From Anaerolineales bacterium (GTDB taxonomy: Bacteria > Chloroflexota > Anaerolineae > Promineifilales > Promineifilaceae), in the NCBI GenBank assembly GCA_020432595.1, contig JAGQGA010000215.1, positions 1-8,349 of the forward strand: a stretch of DNA of 8,349 bases, in the 5' to 3' direction. The translations under genes and the position numbers were made by a program. Every line of letters begins with the position of its first letter. Position 1 is the stretch's first letter. The notes beneath the pieces are model-generated. The model was not told the DNA's origin and did not search any database. It saw only the letters and a list, made by a program, of their open reading frames with translations. Shown here piece after piece: positions 1 to 6,299 of the stretch.

Positions 1-970
1 AGCCCTGGTACCAACCCTGCTGGTCAACGGCGAACAGTTGGTCGCCAGCGATGATCCGCTCGATGACGTTCACAGAAACGTCCCACCCGCCCGTCTGAGC
101 GGTGGCACCCATAGCCTGAATGGCCTCGTTAACCGCGTCAGCGTCAGCGGAGGAACCGGTAGCAAAGCCGTCAATGGTCGGGTCTTCTGCCAAGGCAGCC
201 TGGACGGCAGCGGAGATTGCAGCCGCGTCACCGAAGGACTCGGCCGGCAGGATAAGCTCGTCAGCTTGGGCACCATTTGCGGTGGCACCTTCAATAAGAC
301 CGCCACAGCGCTGCTGCCAGTTCACCGCACCGGGCTGTGTATTGACACATCTCACGTTCGAGGAGCCGTGTGTGGCGAAGTATTCGCCAGCCGCGAGTCC
401 AGCCTTATACTCGTCGGTGCCGTAGTAGCCATAGGCCACAACCGTCCCATCCTCCAGAAGAGGCAGACCAGAGTTGTACATGAAGACCTTGACACCTGCT
501 TCGGTCGCTGCGGCCAGAGCCGGGGCCTGGGCTGCGCCGTCCCAAACGGGAACTGCAAGCGACGTACACTCTTGGGCAACTGCCTGTTCAATCAGCTTGA
601 CCATGTCCGGGCCGATGTTGTCGTAGTTGGGCAGCGGGATCCAGGTGTAGGTGCTACCTGCTTCTTCGACCCGCGCACCGGCGAGATCCGCACCGTTCTT
701 GACAACGGAGAAAAAGGCATCTGCGCCACCGATAGCGCATACATGCACAGCCCCAGCACCGGGAGCCTCGCCGCCGGTTTGGGCAACCAGGTCCTCTTCA
801 ACTTGAGCGTCGGCAACCGCTTCTTCAGATGCGCTTTCTTCAACAACGGCTGCATCCGATGCAGTATCGGCTTCCGATTCGGCAGGGGCTGCGGTATCAC
901 CGCCACATCCAGCTAACAGCCCTACCAACAAAATAACGAGCATTAACCAACTTAGTTTTTTGTGTAACAT
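1..970 (-). CDS. Sugar ABC transporter substrate-binding lipoprotein (RbsB-like), 3' part cut by window edge
   Basis: Extracytoplasmic lipoprotein that would capture a sugar or polyol and deliver it to an ABC importer whose other genes should lie beyond the left edge. The ATG at 968-970 follows a strong Shine-Dalgarno (AGGAGAGG, 977-984, 6-nt gap). About 323 codons are open with no stop. Residues 1-22 form a lipoprotein signal peptide: LHKK, a Leu/Val-rich core, then lipobox LLAGC with Cys22. A low-complexity Ala/Glu/Asp linker follows (about 25-60), which is common in lipoprotein binding proteins. The mature domain reads as a periplasmic-binding type I fold of the ribose/galactose group, with VKLIEQAVAQ, IDGFATGSSADADAV and near the edge VIERIIAGDQLFAVDQQGWYQG, typical of the sugar-contact region. 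The substrate cannot be told. Nearby sugar/polyol dehydrogenases and a LacI repressor make a carbohydrate likely. The plus-strand open frame over the same bases is a shadow. Confidence 0.9.
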   Translation of the reverse strand, partial: MLHKKLSWLMLVILLVGLLAGCGGDTAAPAESEADTASDAAVVEESASEEAVADAQVEEDLVAQTGGEAPGAGAVHVCAIGGADAFFSVVKNGADLAGARVEEAGSTYTWIPLPNYDNIGPDMVKLIEQAVAQECTSLAVPVWDGAAQAPALAAATEAGVKVFMYNSGLPLLEDGTVVAYGYYGTDEYKAGLAAGEYFATHGSSNVRCVNTQPGAVNWQQRCGGLIEGATANGAQADELILPAESFGDAAAISAAVQAALAEDPTIDGFATGSSADADAVNEAIQAMGATAQTGGWDVSVNVIERIIAGDQLFAVDQQGWYQG

Positions 971-1046
971 TATGTTCCTCTCCTCATATTTTTATAGGAA
1001 ATATCAATAGAATTTGGCTTACGTTATATAGAGCATCTTATCGGTA

Positions 1047-1739
1047 TTAATTCATTAAACCTCCTTTTAGTTTGTGTAACCAGAAGCTAAAGCGCAGTAA
1101 AAATAAACTTCCTCTCTGCGCCCATGTTCTTATTACAGTCAAGCCATCTTCTGTGATTGGGGCATTGGTTTCCACAGGACGCTTTCCCAACACGAGAACG
1201 ATGGTGGTTTCAGCATATTGTTCAGAGGGGATATTTGCCCAATCGGATGAAAGGACATTGACAGATCCACCTTCTGATCGCCACGGGGTATTTGTTGGCA
1301 TTCCTTGTGCCGCAGTGAATGCTTCCCGCAGTTCGGTATGCGCCTCACATTGAAACTCAACATGATGCGCCCACTCGTGAACTAATGCGCCTTTGAGTTT
1401 TGACGCTCGCCCCGGAACCCGCACAGTTATGGTAGCGGTTCGCGGGTCATACATCGCCCTATCGGTCATACCGTAATCTGCTTTTATGCGGACATCGCCA
1501 AAACAATTGCTTCTGGCTGCAAAAACAAGCATGAATTGATCCCACGTCTCTTGAATCAGAGCCGCAAAATCTGGCTTCACCGAACTGTCAATGATTAGTT
1601 GCGGCGTGGTTGAATGCTCGTCATAGCTTCCGATATGCCAAATGACTAAGAGCAGACATAAAGATGATAGCAACAGGTATAAACGCCGAGTTCTTGCTTG
1701 CTGTGGGTAACTTTCTTGGTTCTCAATTTCGGCGTTCAT
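1047..1739 (-). CDS. Single-pass membrane protein with HExxH zinc metallopeptidase motif
   Basis: About 230 residues from the ATG at 1737-1739. A longer in-frame version from TTG at 1817 is possible, since neither start has a clear Shine-Dalgarno. The N-terminus has a basic RTRR followed by one hydrophobic segment (about residues 19-38), predicting an N-in anchor with the rest outside the membrane. The catalytic signature LVHEWAHH (HEWAH about 121-125) matches the HExxH zinc site of gluzincin-type peptidases. A later SEQYAETT (Glu about 177) is a plausible third zinc ligand. Cys residues about 79 and 131 could form a disulfide. I do not recognise the exact family, and the substrate is unknown. 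It lies between the LacI repressor and the sugar-binding lipoprotein on the same strand, 76 bases before the latter, so co-transcription is possible. A peptidase in this position is unusual for a sugar operon. Confidence 0.75.
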   Translation of the reverse strand: MNAEIENQESYPQQARTRRLYLLLSSLCLLLVIWHIGSYDEHSTTPQLIIDSSVKPDFAALIQETWDQFMLVFAARSNCFGDVRIKADYGMTDRAMYDPRTATITVRVPGRASKLKGALVHEWAHHVEFQCEAHTELREAFTAAQGMPTNTPWRSEGGSVNVLSSDWANIPSEQYAETTIVLVLGKRPVETNAPITEDGLTVIRTWAQRGSLFLLRFSFWLHKLKGGLMN

Positions 1740-1827
1740 ATCAGATGCTATCAATATTGGGTCTTTCAGATCTCGCAGGGTTGACAAATTGGGTTCACCG
1801 TATTTACGTGAGACCAAGGTTCTCGGC

Positions 1828-1849
1828 GTTATGCAATCGTGTGCATAAC
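1828..1849. promoter_or_regulatory. Operator-like palindrome, third match to the LacI-type site
   Basis: Perfect 8-bp inverted arms GTTATGCA / TGCATAAC around a 6-base centre. The inner 14-mer TGCAATCGTGTGCA (1832-1845) reads TGCACACGATTGCA on the minus strand, matching the operators at 2914-2927 and 5222-5235 at 12 of 14 positions. It lies just downstream of the repressor stop and upstream of the metallopeptidase gene. No convincing -35/-10 pair sits at the spacing seen at the other two sites, so its role is uncertain. It could be an auxiliary operator for looping, a site controlling the metallopeptidase, or only a hairpin. Confidence 0.5.
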
Positions 1850-1864
1850 ATGCAAAAAAAATTT

Positions 1865-2881
1865 TCAGTGTGGTGAAGCTGTAGATTGACGAATGATAAG
1901 TTCACCATGTAAGACGACAGCATCAGGCCGCTGCGCACCTTTGTCTTGCTGAAGAATATGCAAAATCATTTTGGCAGCCTCTTGACCCAATTGATAACGA
2001 GGTTGATGAAAAGTGGTCAATGGTGGTGTCACATATTGAGCCAAGTCAATATTATCAAACCCAGCTACCGAAATATCATGAGGCACTGATAAACCAGCTT
2101 GGGTAATTGCCTTGATGGCACCAATCGCTATCATGTCGTTGTAACAAATAACGGCCGTTGGTGGGTCGGCCAGTGCCAACAAACCATTCATCCCGTTGAT
2201 ACCATTCTCCGGCCGGCTAGTCGTACCCGAGATGATGTATTCAGGACAAAGCGGCAAGCCGGCCTTTTCCAATCCTTCTTCATAGCCCTGCTGCCGCTTA
2301 ACGTTGGTTCGCCCAGAACGGGCACTCCCTAAATAAGCAATTTTTCTATGTCCTAAATCAACAAGATGCTGTGTTAATTGGCGAGTTGCCTCCACATCTT
2401 GATGATAAACCAGATAAACATCTGGATCCTGCATGGTTTGGTTGTTAATCAGAACAATAGGAATATCAATTTGTTTCAAGTAACGCAGCTGCTGCACACC
2501 GATATATAATGAGCTGAAAATAATGCCATCCACACGCCGCTCTGCCATCGCCTGGATAACCCTTTTTTCACGTTCAGGGTCACGTTTGGTGGCTGCCAGA
2601 AAAAGGCTGTATTCGGAGGGGTTCAGTGTGTCTTCAATGCCGCGTAAAACATCAGTGAGGAAGGGGTCTTCGATACGATGAACGATAACGCCAAGAACAA
2701 GTGAGCGATTGGTTTTTAGGCCACGTGCAGCCGCACTAGGTACATAGTCTAGTTCTTCAGCCAGCAACTTAATGCGTCCAACCGTTTCCTTAGAAATCGC
2801 GGGGTGATCGTTTAAGGCACGCGAAACGGTGGTGTGAGAAACACCAGCTTTTTTCGCAATGTCTTTAATGGTAACGGCCAT
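1865..2881 (-). CDS. LacI/GalR-family transcriptional repressor
   Basis: 338 residues, the usual LacI-family size. I chose the ATG at 2879-2881 because it gives the canonical N-terminus MAVTIKDIAKKAGVS and follows GAGG at 8 nt. An upstream GTG extension would run through the operators. The helix-turn-helix is at about residues 5-24 (SHTTVSRALN recognition helix). The hinge helix SAAARGLK has Leu55 in the position that wedges into the central CG of operators. From about 60 onward is the sugar-sensing periplasmic-binding-like domain (LGVIVHRIEDPF, VDGIIFSS, TAVICYND, ISVAGFDNIDLA). It should bind palindromes with central CG and release DNA on binding a sugar-type ligand. Matching palindromes occur at its own promoter and at the SDR promoter, so autoregulation is likely. 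It is divergent from the Gfo/Idh gene. The effector is unknown. Confidence 0.95.
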   Translation of the reverse strand: MAVTIKDIAKKAGVSHTTVSRALNDHPAISKETVGRIKLLAEELDYVPSAAARGLKTNRSLVLGVIVHRIEDPFLTDVLRGIEDTLNPSEYSLFLAATKRDPEREKRVIQAMAERRVDGIIFSSLYIGVQQLRYLKQIDIPIVLINNQTMQDPDVYLVYHQDVEATRQLTQHLVDLGHRKIAYLGSARSGRTNVKRQQGYEEGLEKAGLPLCPEYIISGTTSRPENGINGMNGLLALADPPTAVICYNDMIAIGAIKAITQAGLSVPHDISVAGFDNIDLAQYVTPPLTTFHQPRYQLGQEAAKMILHILQQDKGAQRPDAVVLHGELIIRQSTASPH

Positions 2882-2898
2882 TTCTGCTTCCTCTTCTG

Positions 2899-2916
2899 TA
2901 TGCACACGTTTTCTGC
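2899..2916. promoter_or_regulatory. Secondary operator half-site in the repressor leader
   Basis: TGCACACGTT at 2901-2910 repeats one perfect half of the operator 13 bases from the primary site. The other half is poor. It lies between the primary operator and the Shine-Dalgarno of the repressor gene, inside the expected 5' leader. It may be a weaker second contact or a relic. Confidence 0.45.
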
Positions 2917-2927
2917 ACACGTTTGCA
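2914..2927. promoter_or_regulatory. LacI-family operator at the repressor's own promoter
   Basis: TGCACACGTTTGCA is a near-perfect palindrome with central CG, as expected for LacI-family sites. It begins exactly three bases after the predicted -10, so it would cover the transcription start. The same layout occurs at the SDR gene, where the core is TGCACACGTGTGCA. Confidence 0.8.
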
Positions 2928-2930
2928 CGA

Positions 2931-2979
2931 ACTTTATCGCAATGGTAGACTGATGTCAATATTGAGAAACATTTCACAA
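2931..2979 (-). promoter_or_regulatory. Promoter of the LacI-family gene
   Basis: On the minus strand, -35 TTGACA (2954-2959) is separated by 17 bases from -10 TAAAGT (2931-2936). The bases 2954-2979, covering the -35 and the sequence just upstream, match 24 of 26 with 5262-5287 at the SDR promoter. The spacers themselves differ, which argues that the shared parts are kept by function. Confidence 0.75.
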
Positions 2980-3021
2980 AAGCATCGCTGCATCATGCTA
3001 TATGGATTTCCCTGGAGCCAA

Positions 3022-3054
3022 ATGTGGTTACAATTTGCAATCTGTTTACCACAT
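3022..3054. promoter_or_regulatory. Inverted repeat upstream of the Gfo/Idh gene
   Basis: ATGTGGT (3022-3028) and ACCACAT (3048-3054) form 7-bp arms around 19 bases in the divergent gap. It could be an operator for a second regulator acting on the dehydrogenase gene, or a coincidence. I see no copy of the TGCACACG operator close to the Gfo/Idh start and no promoter I would defend on the plus strand here. Confidence 0.25.
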
Positions 3055-3158
3055 AGAAACCATTGGCTGCTTGGGTAATCAGGTGCTTTGCTGATGGCTG
3101 AATTTATCTCCTTGAAGTTTCTTGGAGAATGCAAAATAAAGCAAGAGGAGTTTCTTGA

Positions 3159-4274
3159 ATGAGCAAACCATTTAGGTATGGTGTATATGGCGTGGGTCGC
3201 ATTGGCAAGGTTCATGCGGCAATCGTTCAGGAGCAAGGACAGCAGGTAGTTGCGTTGGGTGACGACGTACAGGCCGCCGTCGTAGACGCGCAGAATGAAC
3301 TCAATGCCGGGTCTGCAAAAACATTTAACGATCCCGCCGAGATGGCTCAAGTGATGGCCGGTGAACTGGATGCCATGATTATTGCCTCGCACACCAAAGA
3401 TCACGCCCGCCACGCGCTGCCTTTTGTGAAGGCACACGTTCCGATTTATTTAGAAAAACCCCTGACTGATGACCTGCAAGAGGCTTTTGAATTTGTTGAG
3501 GCTATTGGACGCGATCCACACCAAATACAAATCGGGCTACAGCGCCGCTATGACCCAGCCCTGCTGCACACCAAAAAGCTGCTGAAGTCCGGTTTAATTG
3601 GCGACATTCGGGAAATACGCTGTATTCTCCGGGATCAGTTTCCCCCGCCAGTAACCTACAGCAGCCGGGGACTGATTATTGATATGGGCATCCACGTGGC
3701 GGATGAGGCGATCTTTTTCCTTGAGGAGTTCCCGAACGAAGTTTGGGCGAGCGTTCACCATACAAAGGCTTATCACAGCCCGATTGATGAGGGGGGTGAT
3801 ACCGCCTTTGTGACTTTTACAACCCCTTCCAATGTGCTGGGTCGCCTTGACCTAAGCCGCACCCATTCTTCTGGCTATAACAACGAGACGTATATCATTG
3901 GCACCAAGGGCACCATCCATACGGGTCGCTTTGCCGGTTATCCGGGGCCTGTGCATGTGGAAGTTTGGCAACCTGATGGCAAAAAACATCCCGACTCGCA
4001 AACCTTTGAGATGAGTTATTTGCAAGGGAATTACGCGGAGTTCTTGCCTCGTTTTGATATTGCCTATCGCTACGCGCATCAGCAATTCCGCCAGGATATT
4101 GAAAGTGGCGCGGCCTTTGCTGTCACCCAAAATGAAGTGCTGGATGCCCAGGTATTTGTGGAAGCCGCGCACCGTTCAGCACAGCAGAACGGTACTCGCT
4201 ATCAACTACAGCGGTTTGATGATTTACACGAATATAAAACGGCCTGCATTGCCAATGGTCTGCTAAACGTTTAA
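3159..4274 (+). CDS. Gfo/Idh/MocA-family NAD(P)-dependent sugar or polyol dehydrogenase
   Basis: 371 residues from the ATG at 3159, preceded by GAGGAG at 3145-3150 with an 8-nt gap. The N-terminal Rossmann domain has GVGRIG (residues 11-16). EKP (99-101) carries the conserved lysine of the Gfo/Idh/MocA family. D175-MGI-H179-VAD182 corresponds to the Asp/His catalytic pair known from myo-inositol 2-dehydrogenase. The family oxidises or reduces hydroxyls of sugars, inositols or their derivatives in the cytoplasm with NAD(P). The pattern is closest to inositol dehydrogenase-like members, but substrate cannot be settled by eye. The gene is divergent from the LacI-family repressor and convergent with the SDR gene, so all three probably serve one carbohydrate pathway. 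Its first ~20 codons lack the AACGGCCGTT motif common further right, as does the whole gene. Confidence 0.93.
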   Translation: MSKPFRYGVYGVGRIGKVHAAIVQEQGQQVVALGDDVQAAVVDAQNELNAGSAKTFNDPAEMAQVMAGELDAMIIASHTKDHARHALPFVKAHVPIYLEKPLTDDLQEAFEFVEAIGRDPHQIQIGLQRRYDPALLHTKKLLKSGLIGDIREIRCILRDQFPPPVTYSSRGLIIDMGIHVADEAIFFLEEFPNEVWASVHHTKAYHSPIDEGGDTAFVTFTTPSNVLGRLDLSRTHSSGYNNETYIIGTKGTIHTGRFAGYPGPVHVEVWQPDGKKHPDSQTFEMSYLQGNYAEFLPRFDIAYRYAHQQFRQDIESGAAFAVTQNEVLDAQVFVEAAHRSAQQNGTRYQLQRFDDLHEYKTACIANGLLNV

Positions 4275-4290
4275 TAGCTTGATAGACTGA

Positions 4291-4332
4291 CCGTGGTACG
4301 TGGTGCGTAGAAGCACGCACCACGCACCATGC
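4291..4332. terminator. Hairpin between convergent genes (possible bidirectional terminator)
   Basis: Arms 4292-4308 and 4315-4331 pair over 10 perfect bp next to a 6-base loop (agaagc). A single mismatch follows, then six more pairs (one G-T). The right arm consists of CACGCAC-type heptads. It is centred between the stop codons of the Gfo/Idh and SDR genes, the expected place for a shared terminator. No T-run follows on either strand, so it is not a classical intrinsic terminator and may be a dispersed repeat. Confidence 0.55.
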
Positions 4333-4350
4333 ACCAAATCCGCATATAAG

Positions 4351-5163
4351 CTAAAGCTCATCTATGGGCGGAATGGGCTGCGCCCCACCCCCCTGCACCG
4401 ATTGGTCAAAATCTACAATGGAGCCGGTCATCATGCCCGACTCATCAGAAGCCAAAAAGGCTACGGCTCGCGCCACCTCAGTTGGTTTGAGCAGCCGGCC
4501 GAACGGCTGTGCTGCCTCTGCCTTTTCCAACCAATCATCCCCCACCCCATGGTATTTTTTCTGAATGACATCCTCACCTGGGGTATCCATCCAGCCAATA
4601 TTGAGTGTATTGATCCGAATGCGGTGGCGCATGATAGCATAGGCGACATTTTTGGTCATCGTCATGAGCGCCCCTTTGGAAGTGGCGTAGGGCATCAGCA
4701 CTGGGATGCTGCCATAAGCGGCCACGCTGCCAATGTTGACGATAGCACCTGCAATGCCTTCGCGCTTCATGATTTTGATGCTTTCCTGAATCAAAATGAA
4801 GGGCGCACGTGCGTTGATTGCCATAATCCAATCCCATAATTCAGGTGTGGCATCCCAAATGGTTCCGCGATCTGAAACGCCAGCGGCATTGACCAAGATG
4901 TCTACGCGGCCAAACTTTTCATCGGCGGTGGCGACAATACGGCGACAATCTGCTACGTTTGCTAAATCACAGGGGACAAAGTGAACCTGGCAGCTATCGG
5001 AGTTGAGGTCGGCGGCAACGGCCGTTCCTCGCCCCTCATGCCGCCCGCAAATAATCAAGCCCGCCGCCCCTCGTTCCACAAACAGCCGGGCAATCGCCTC
5101 GCCCAATCCCTGCGTACTCCCCGTCACAATGGCATATTTCCCAGCCAAAGAAGCCTTATCCAT
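4351..5163 (-). CDS. SDR-family oxidoreductase (sugar/polyol type)
   Basis: 270 residues from the ATG at 5161-5163, after GGGAG at 9 nt. The longer open frame upstream would read through the operator. Classical short-chain dehydrogenase features are in order: TGSTQGLG cofactor loop (14-21), NAAG (92-95), Asn117, Ser146, and YATSK with catalytic Tyr159 and Lys163. An Arg (CGR, residue 41) instead of an acidic residue at the end of the second strand suggests NADP(H) preference, by family rule. The C-terminus carries an extra QPIPPIDEL tail. It resembles gluconate 5-dehydrogenase/3-oxoacyl reductase-like members, and the substrate is not determinable. Its promoter and operator duplicate those of the LacI-family gene, so the local repressor very likely controls it. 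It converges on the Gfo/Idh gene. A copy of AACGGCCGTT at 5017-5026 encodes Thr-Ala-Val. Confidence 0.93.
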   Translation of the reverse strand: MDKASLAGKYAIVTGSTQGLGEAIARLFVERGAAGLIICGRHEGRGTAVAADLNSDSCQVHFVPCDLANVADCRRIVATADEKFGRVDILVNAAGVSDRGTIWDATPELWDWIMAINARAPFILIQESIKIMKREGIAGAIVNIGSVAAYGSIPVLMPYATSKGALMTMTKNVAYAIMRHRIRINTLNIGWMDTPGEDVIQKKYHGVGDDWLEKAEAAQPFGRLLKPTEVARAVAFLASDESGMMTGSIVDFDQSVQGGGAQPIPPIDEL

Positions 5164-5219
5164 TCTTATTTTCTCCCAATCAGTTTTGATTTCACATCCG
5201 TGCCAGGCCAAAGAAATAG

Positions 5220-5237
5220 CTTGCACACGTGTGCAAG
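5220..5237. promoter_or_regulatory. Perfect 18-bp LacI-family operator at the SDR promoter
   Basis: CTTGCACACGTGTGCAAG is a perfect palindrome with central CG. Its 14-bp core TGCACACGTGTGCA (5222-5235) starts three bases after the -10 hexamer, so a bound repressor would block the start of transcription. It matches the site at the repressor's own promoter in 13 of 14 core positions. Confidence 0.88.
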
Positions 5238-5238
5238 A

Positions 5239-5287
5239 AAGTTAGCGTAAGGGCATCAGGCTGTCAATATTGGGAAACCTTTCACAA
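5239..5287 (-). promoter_or_regulatory. Promoter of the SDR gene
   Basis: -35 TTGACA (5262-5267), 17-base spacer, -10 TAACTT (5239-5244) on the minus strand. The -10 is weak alone but sits at exactly the place of TAAAGT in the repressor promoter, and the block 5262-5287 is 24/26 identical to 2954-2979. Confidence 0.75.
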
Positions 5288-5337
5288 GGCGTGTGTCACA
5301 AGGCGTGTGTCACAAGGCGCGTGTCACAAGGCGCGTG
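5282..5337. repeat. Tandem array, four 14-bp units
   Basis: Four head-to-tail copies of TCACAAGGCG(T/C)GTG at 5282-5295, 5296-5309, 5310-5323 and 5324-5337. The first two carry T and the last two C at position 11. The array starts inside the promoter block shared with the repressor gene (its TTTCACAA end) and finishes inside the 3' end of the kinase gene, whose stop codon lies in unit 4. There is no spacer between units, so it is not a CRISPR. The single-copy counterpart at 2973-2979 suggests local amplification. Confidence 0.9.
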
Positions 5338-5866
5338 TAACGAACCGCTGCACAGCGGTCACATCGCGGGGGTGCTGGCAATGCGTCAGTTTGTGCTGGT
5401 ACGGGGTGAGAAAAACGGCCGTTCCTACTCGCGTAATGGCAAAATCATCATCCGGGGCTGTCGGTGGCGTGGGGTTTTGGGCGTAGTGAGTGCGGGCAAC
5501 GCTTTGCAGAAAGCGCAGAAGATTGCCAAACCCGGCGTGAGGGTTATGGCCGCGCCAGCTTGTCAGGGCATGACGTTTAATAATGCGCCAGGCGCGAAGA
5601 GGAAAAGGTAAATCGAGCCAGATGATATGATCGGCCTGTACCAAAAGCGGCTCTGTCCACCAAAGAAAAACGCCTTCGGTGACCCAAGCGGGCTGGCTGA
5701 GAATGTGGTTAACGGCCGTTAATCGCTCTGCCAGCGGCACTTTGCCCGCACTACCCCACGCCACCGTGTCCAAATCGTAGCACGGGCAGCTAAAATGGGC
5801 GGCCAGGTGCCGCGCCAGCGTTGTTTTGCCACTACCCGCCCCACCAATGATGTGGATGGTTGGCAT
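5324..5866 (-). CDS. FlaR/adenylate kinase-like P-loop nucleotide kinase
   Basis: 180 residues, cytoplasmic. Walker A GGAGSGKT at residues 8-15 followed by TLARHLA. DLD at 31-33 occupies the position of the acceptor/lid acid in small nucleoside kinases. WVTEGVF (about 62-68) and ADHIIWLDLP (about 78-87) match the 'topology modulation protein' (FlaR-like) group of P-loop kinases, whose substrate is unproven. The ATG at 5864-5866 shares one base with the stop of the DUF1801 gene (TAATG), implying translational coupling. The last residues (FVTRAL) and stop are encoded by the terminal unit of a 14-bp tandem array, so the native C-terminus may have been altered. Two AACGGCCGTT copies (5414-5423, 5711-5720) each encode Thr-Ala-Val. 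Confidence 0.85.
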   Translation of the reverse strand: MPTIHIIGGAGSGKTTLARHLAAHFSCPCYDLDTVAWGSAGKVPLAERLTAVNHILSQPAWVTEGVFLWWTEPLLVQADHIIWLDLPFPLRAWRIIKRHALTSWRGHNPHAGFGNLLRFLQSVARTHYAQNPTPPTAPDDDFAITRVGTAVFLTPYQHKLTHCQHPRDVTAVQRFVTRAL

Positions 5867-6276
5867 TAACGGCCGTTCATATGATCAACCGACCGCTGCA
5901 CCAGCTCCCGCAGCACCGCCATATCCACATCAGCCAATTTGTTGATGTAGAGACAGGACTTGCCCGTTTTGTGCTTGCCCAGCCGCGCCAGCAGCGTCTC
6001 ATAGCCATCAAACCCGGCCATGATATAGAGCGTCAAGTTTTGCTTACGCGGCGCAAACCCAGCTACAAACCAATCCCCCTCCCGACCGCTGGCATAGGTG
6101 TAGTGGTAGCTGCCAAACCCGACAATACTGCTGCCCCACATCGCCGCTTCCGCACCTGTTACTTCCTGCATTAGCTCTAACAGGGTAAAGCTGTCGCTGC
6201 GCTTGCGCTCATTTTCGACACTATTGAGAAATGCCGCCACGCTACCATCATGTTTCTGTGTCTTTAGCTCACACAT
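5866..6276 (-). CDS. DUF1801 (YdhG-like) protein
   Basis: 136 residues, soluble. The body MWGSSIVGFGSYHYTYASG, GDWFVAGFAPRKQNLTLYIM and LGKHKTGKSCLYINKLADVD matches the DUF1801 fold, whose members are small, widespread and without firmly established activity. The length is normal for the family. ATG at 6274-6276, with AAGG about 10 nt upstream. It is the first gene of a two-gene unit with the P-loop kinase. Its final codons Asn-Gly-Arg and stop are formed by a copy of AACGGCCGTT (5868-5877), here read in a different frame from the copies inside other genes. The MITE-like element begins about 24 bases upstream, so the promoter may lie at or inside that element. Confidence 0.9.
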   Translation of the reverse strand: MCELKTQKHDGSVAAFLNSVENERKRSDSFTLLELMQEVTGAEAAMWGSSIVGFGSYHYTYASGREGDWFVAGFAPRKQNLTLYIMAGFDGYETLLARLGKHKTGKSCLYINKLADVDMAVLRELVQRSVDHMNGR

Positions 6277-6299
6277 TGGTCACCGTCCTTATCTTGACA

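Noticed and set aside
38..916. 292-codon plus-strand open frame
   Set aside because: It is antisense to the sugar-binding lipoprotein, which has a signal peptide, lipobox, Shine-Dalgarno and family motifs. The plus-strand translation has none.
971..1046. Promoter for the sugar-binding lipoprotein
   Set aside because: Several AT-rich hexamers (TATAAA, TATATA, TTGATA) occur, but none pair at 16-18 nt with a believable partner. Co-transcription with upstream genes is as likely.
1828..1864. Intrinsic terminator of the LacI-family gene
   Set aside because: In the direction of transcription the T-run precedes the stem instead of following it. The operator match explains the palindrome better.
2934..3437. 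167-codon minus-strand open frame across the divergent gap
   Set aside because: Runs through the repressor promoter and antisense to the Gfo/Idh N-terminus. Its translation resembles no protein family.
3426..3437. GGCACACGTTCC in the Gfo/Idh coding region as a LacI-type operator
   Set aside because: Only part of one half-site matches and there is no dyad.
4300..4839. 179-codon plus-strand open frame overlapping the SDR gene
   Set aside because: Shadow of the SDR coding strand, which has full TGxxxGxG, NAAG and YxxxK motifs.
5282..5337. CRISPR array
   Set aside because: Units are 14 bp and directly adjacent, with no spacers.
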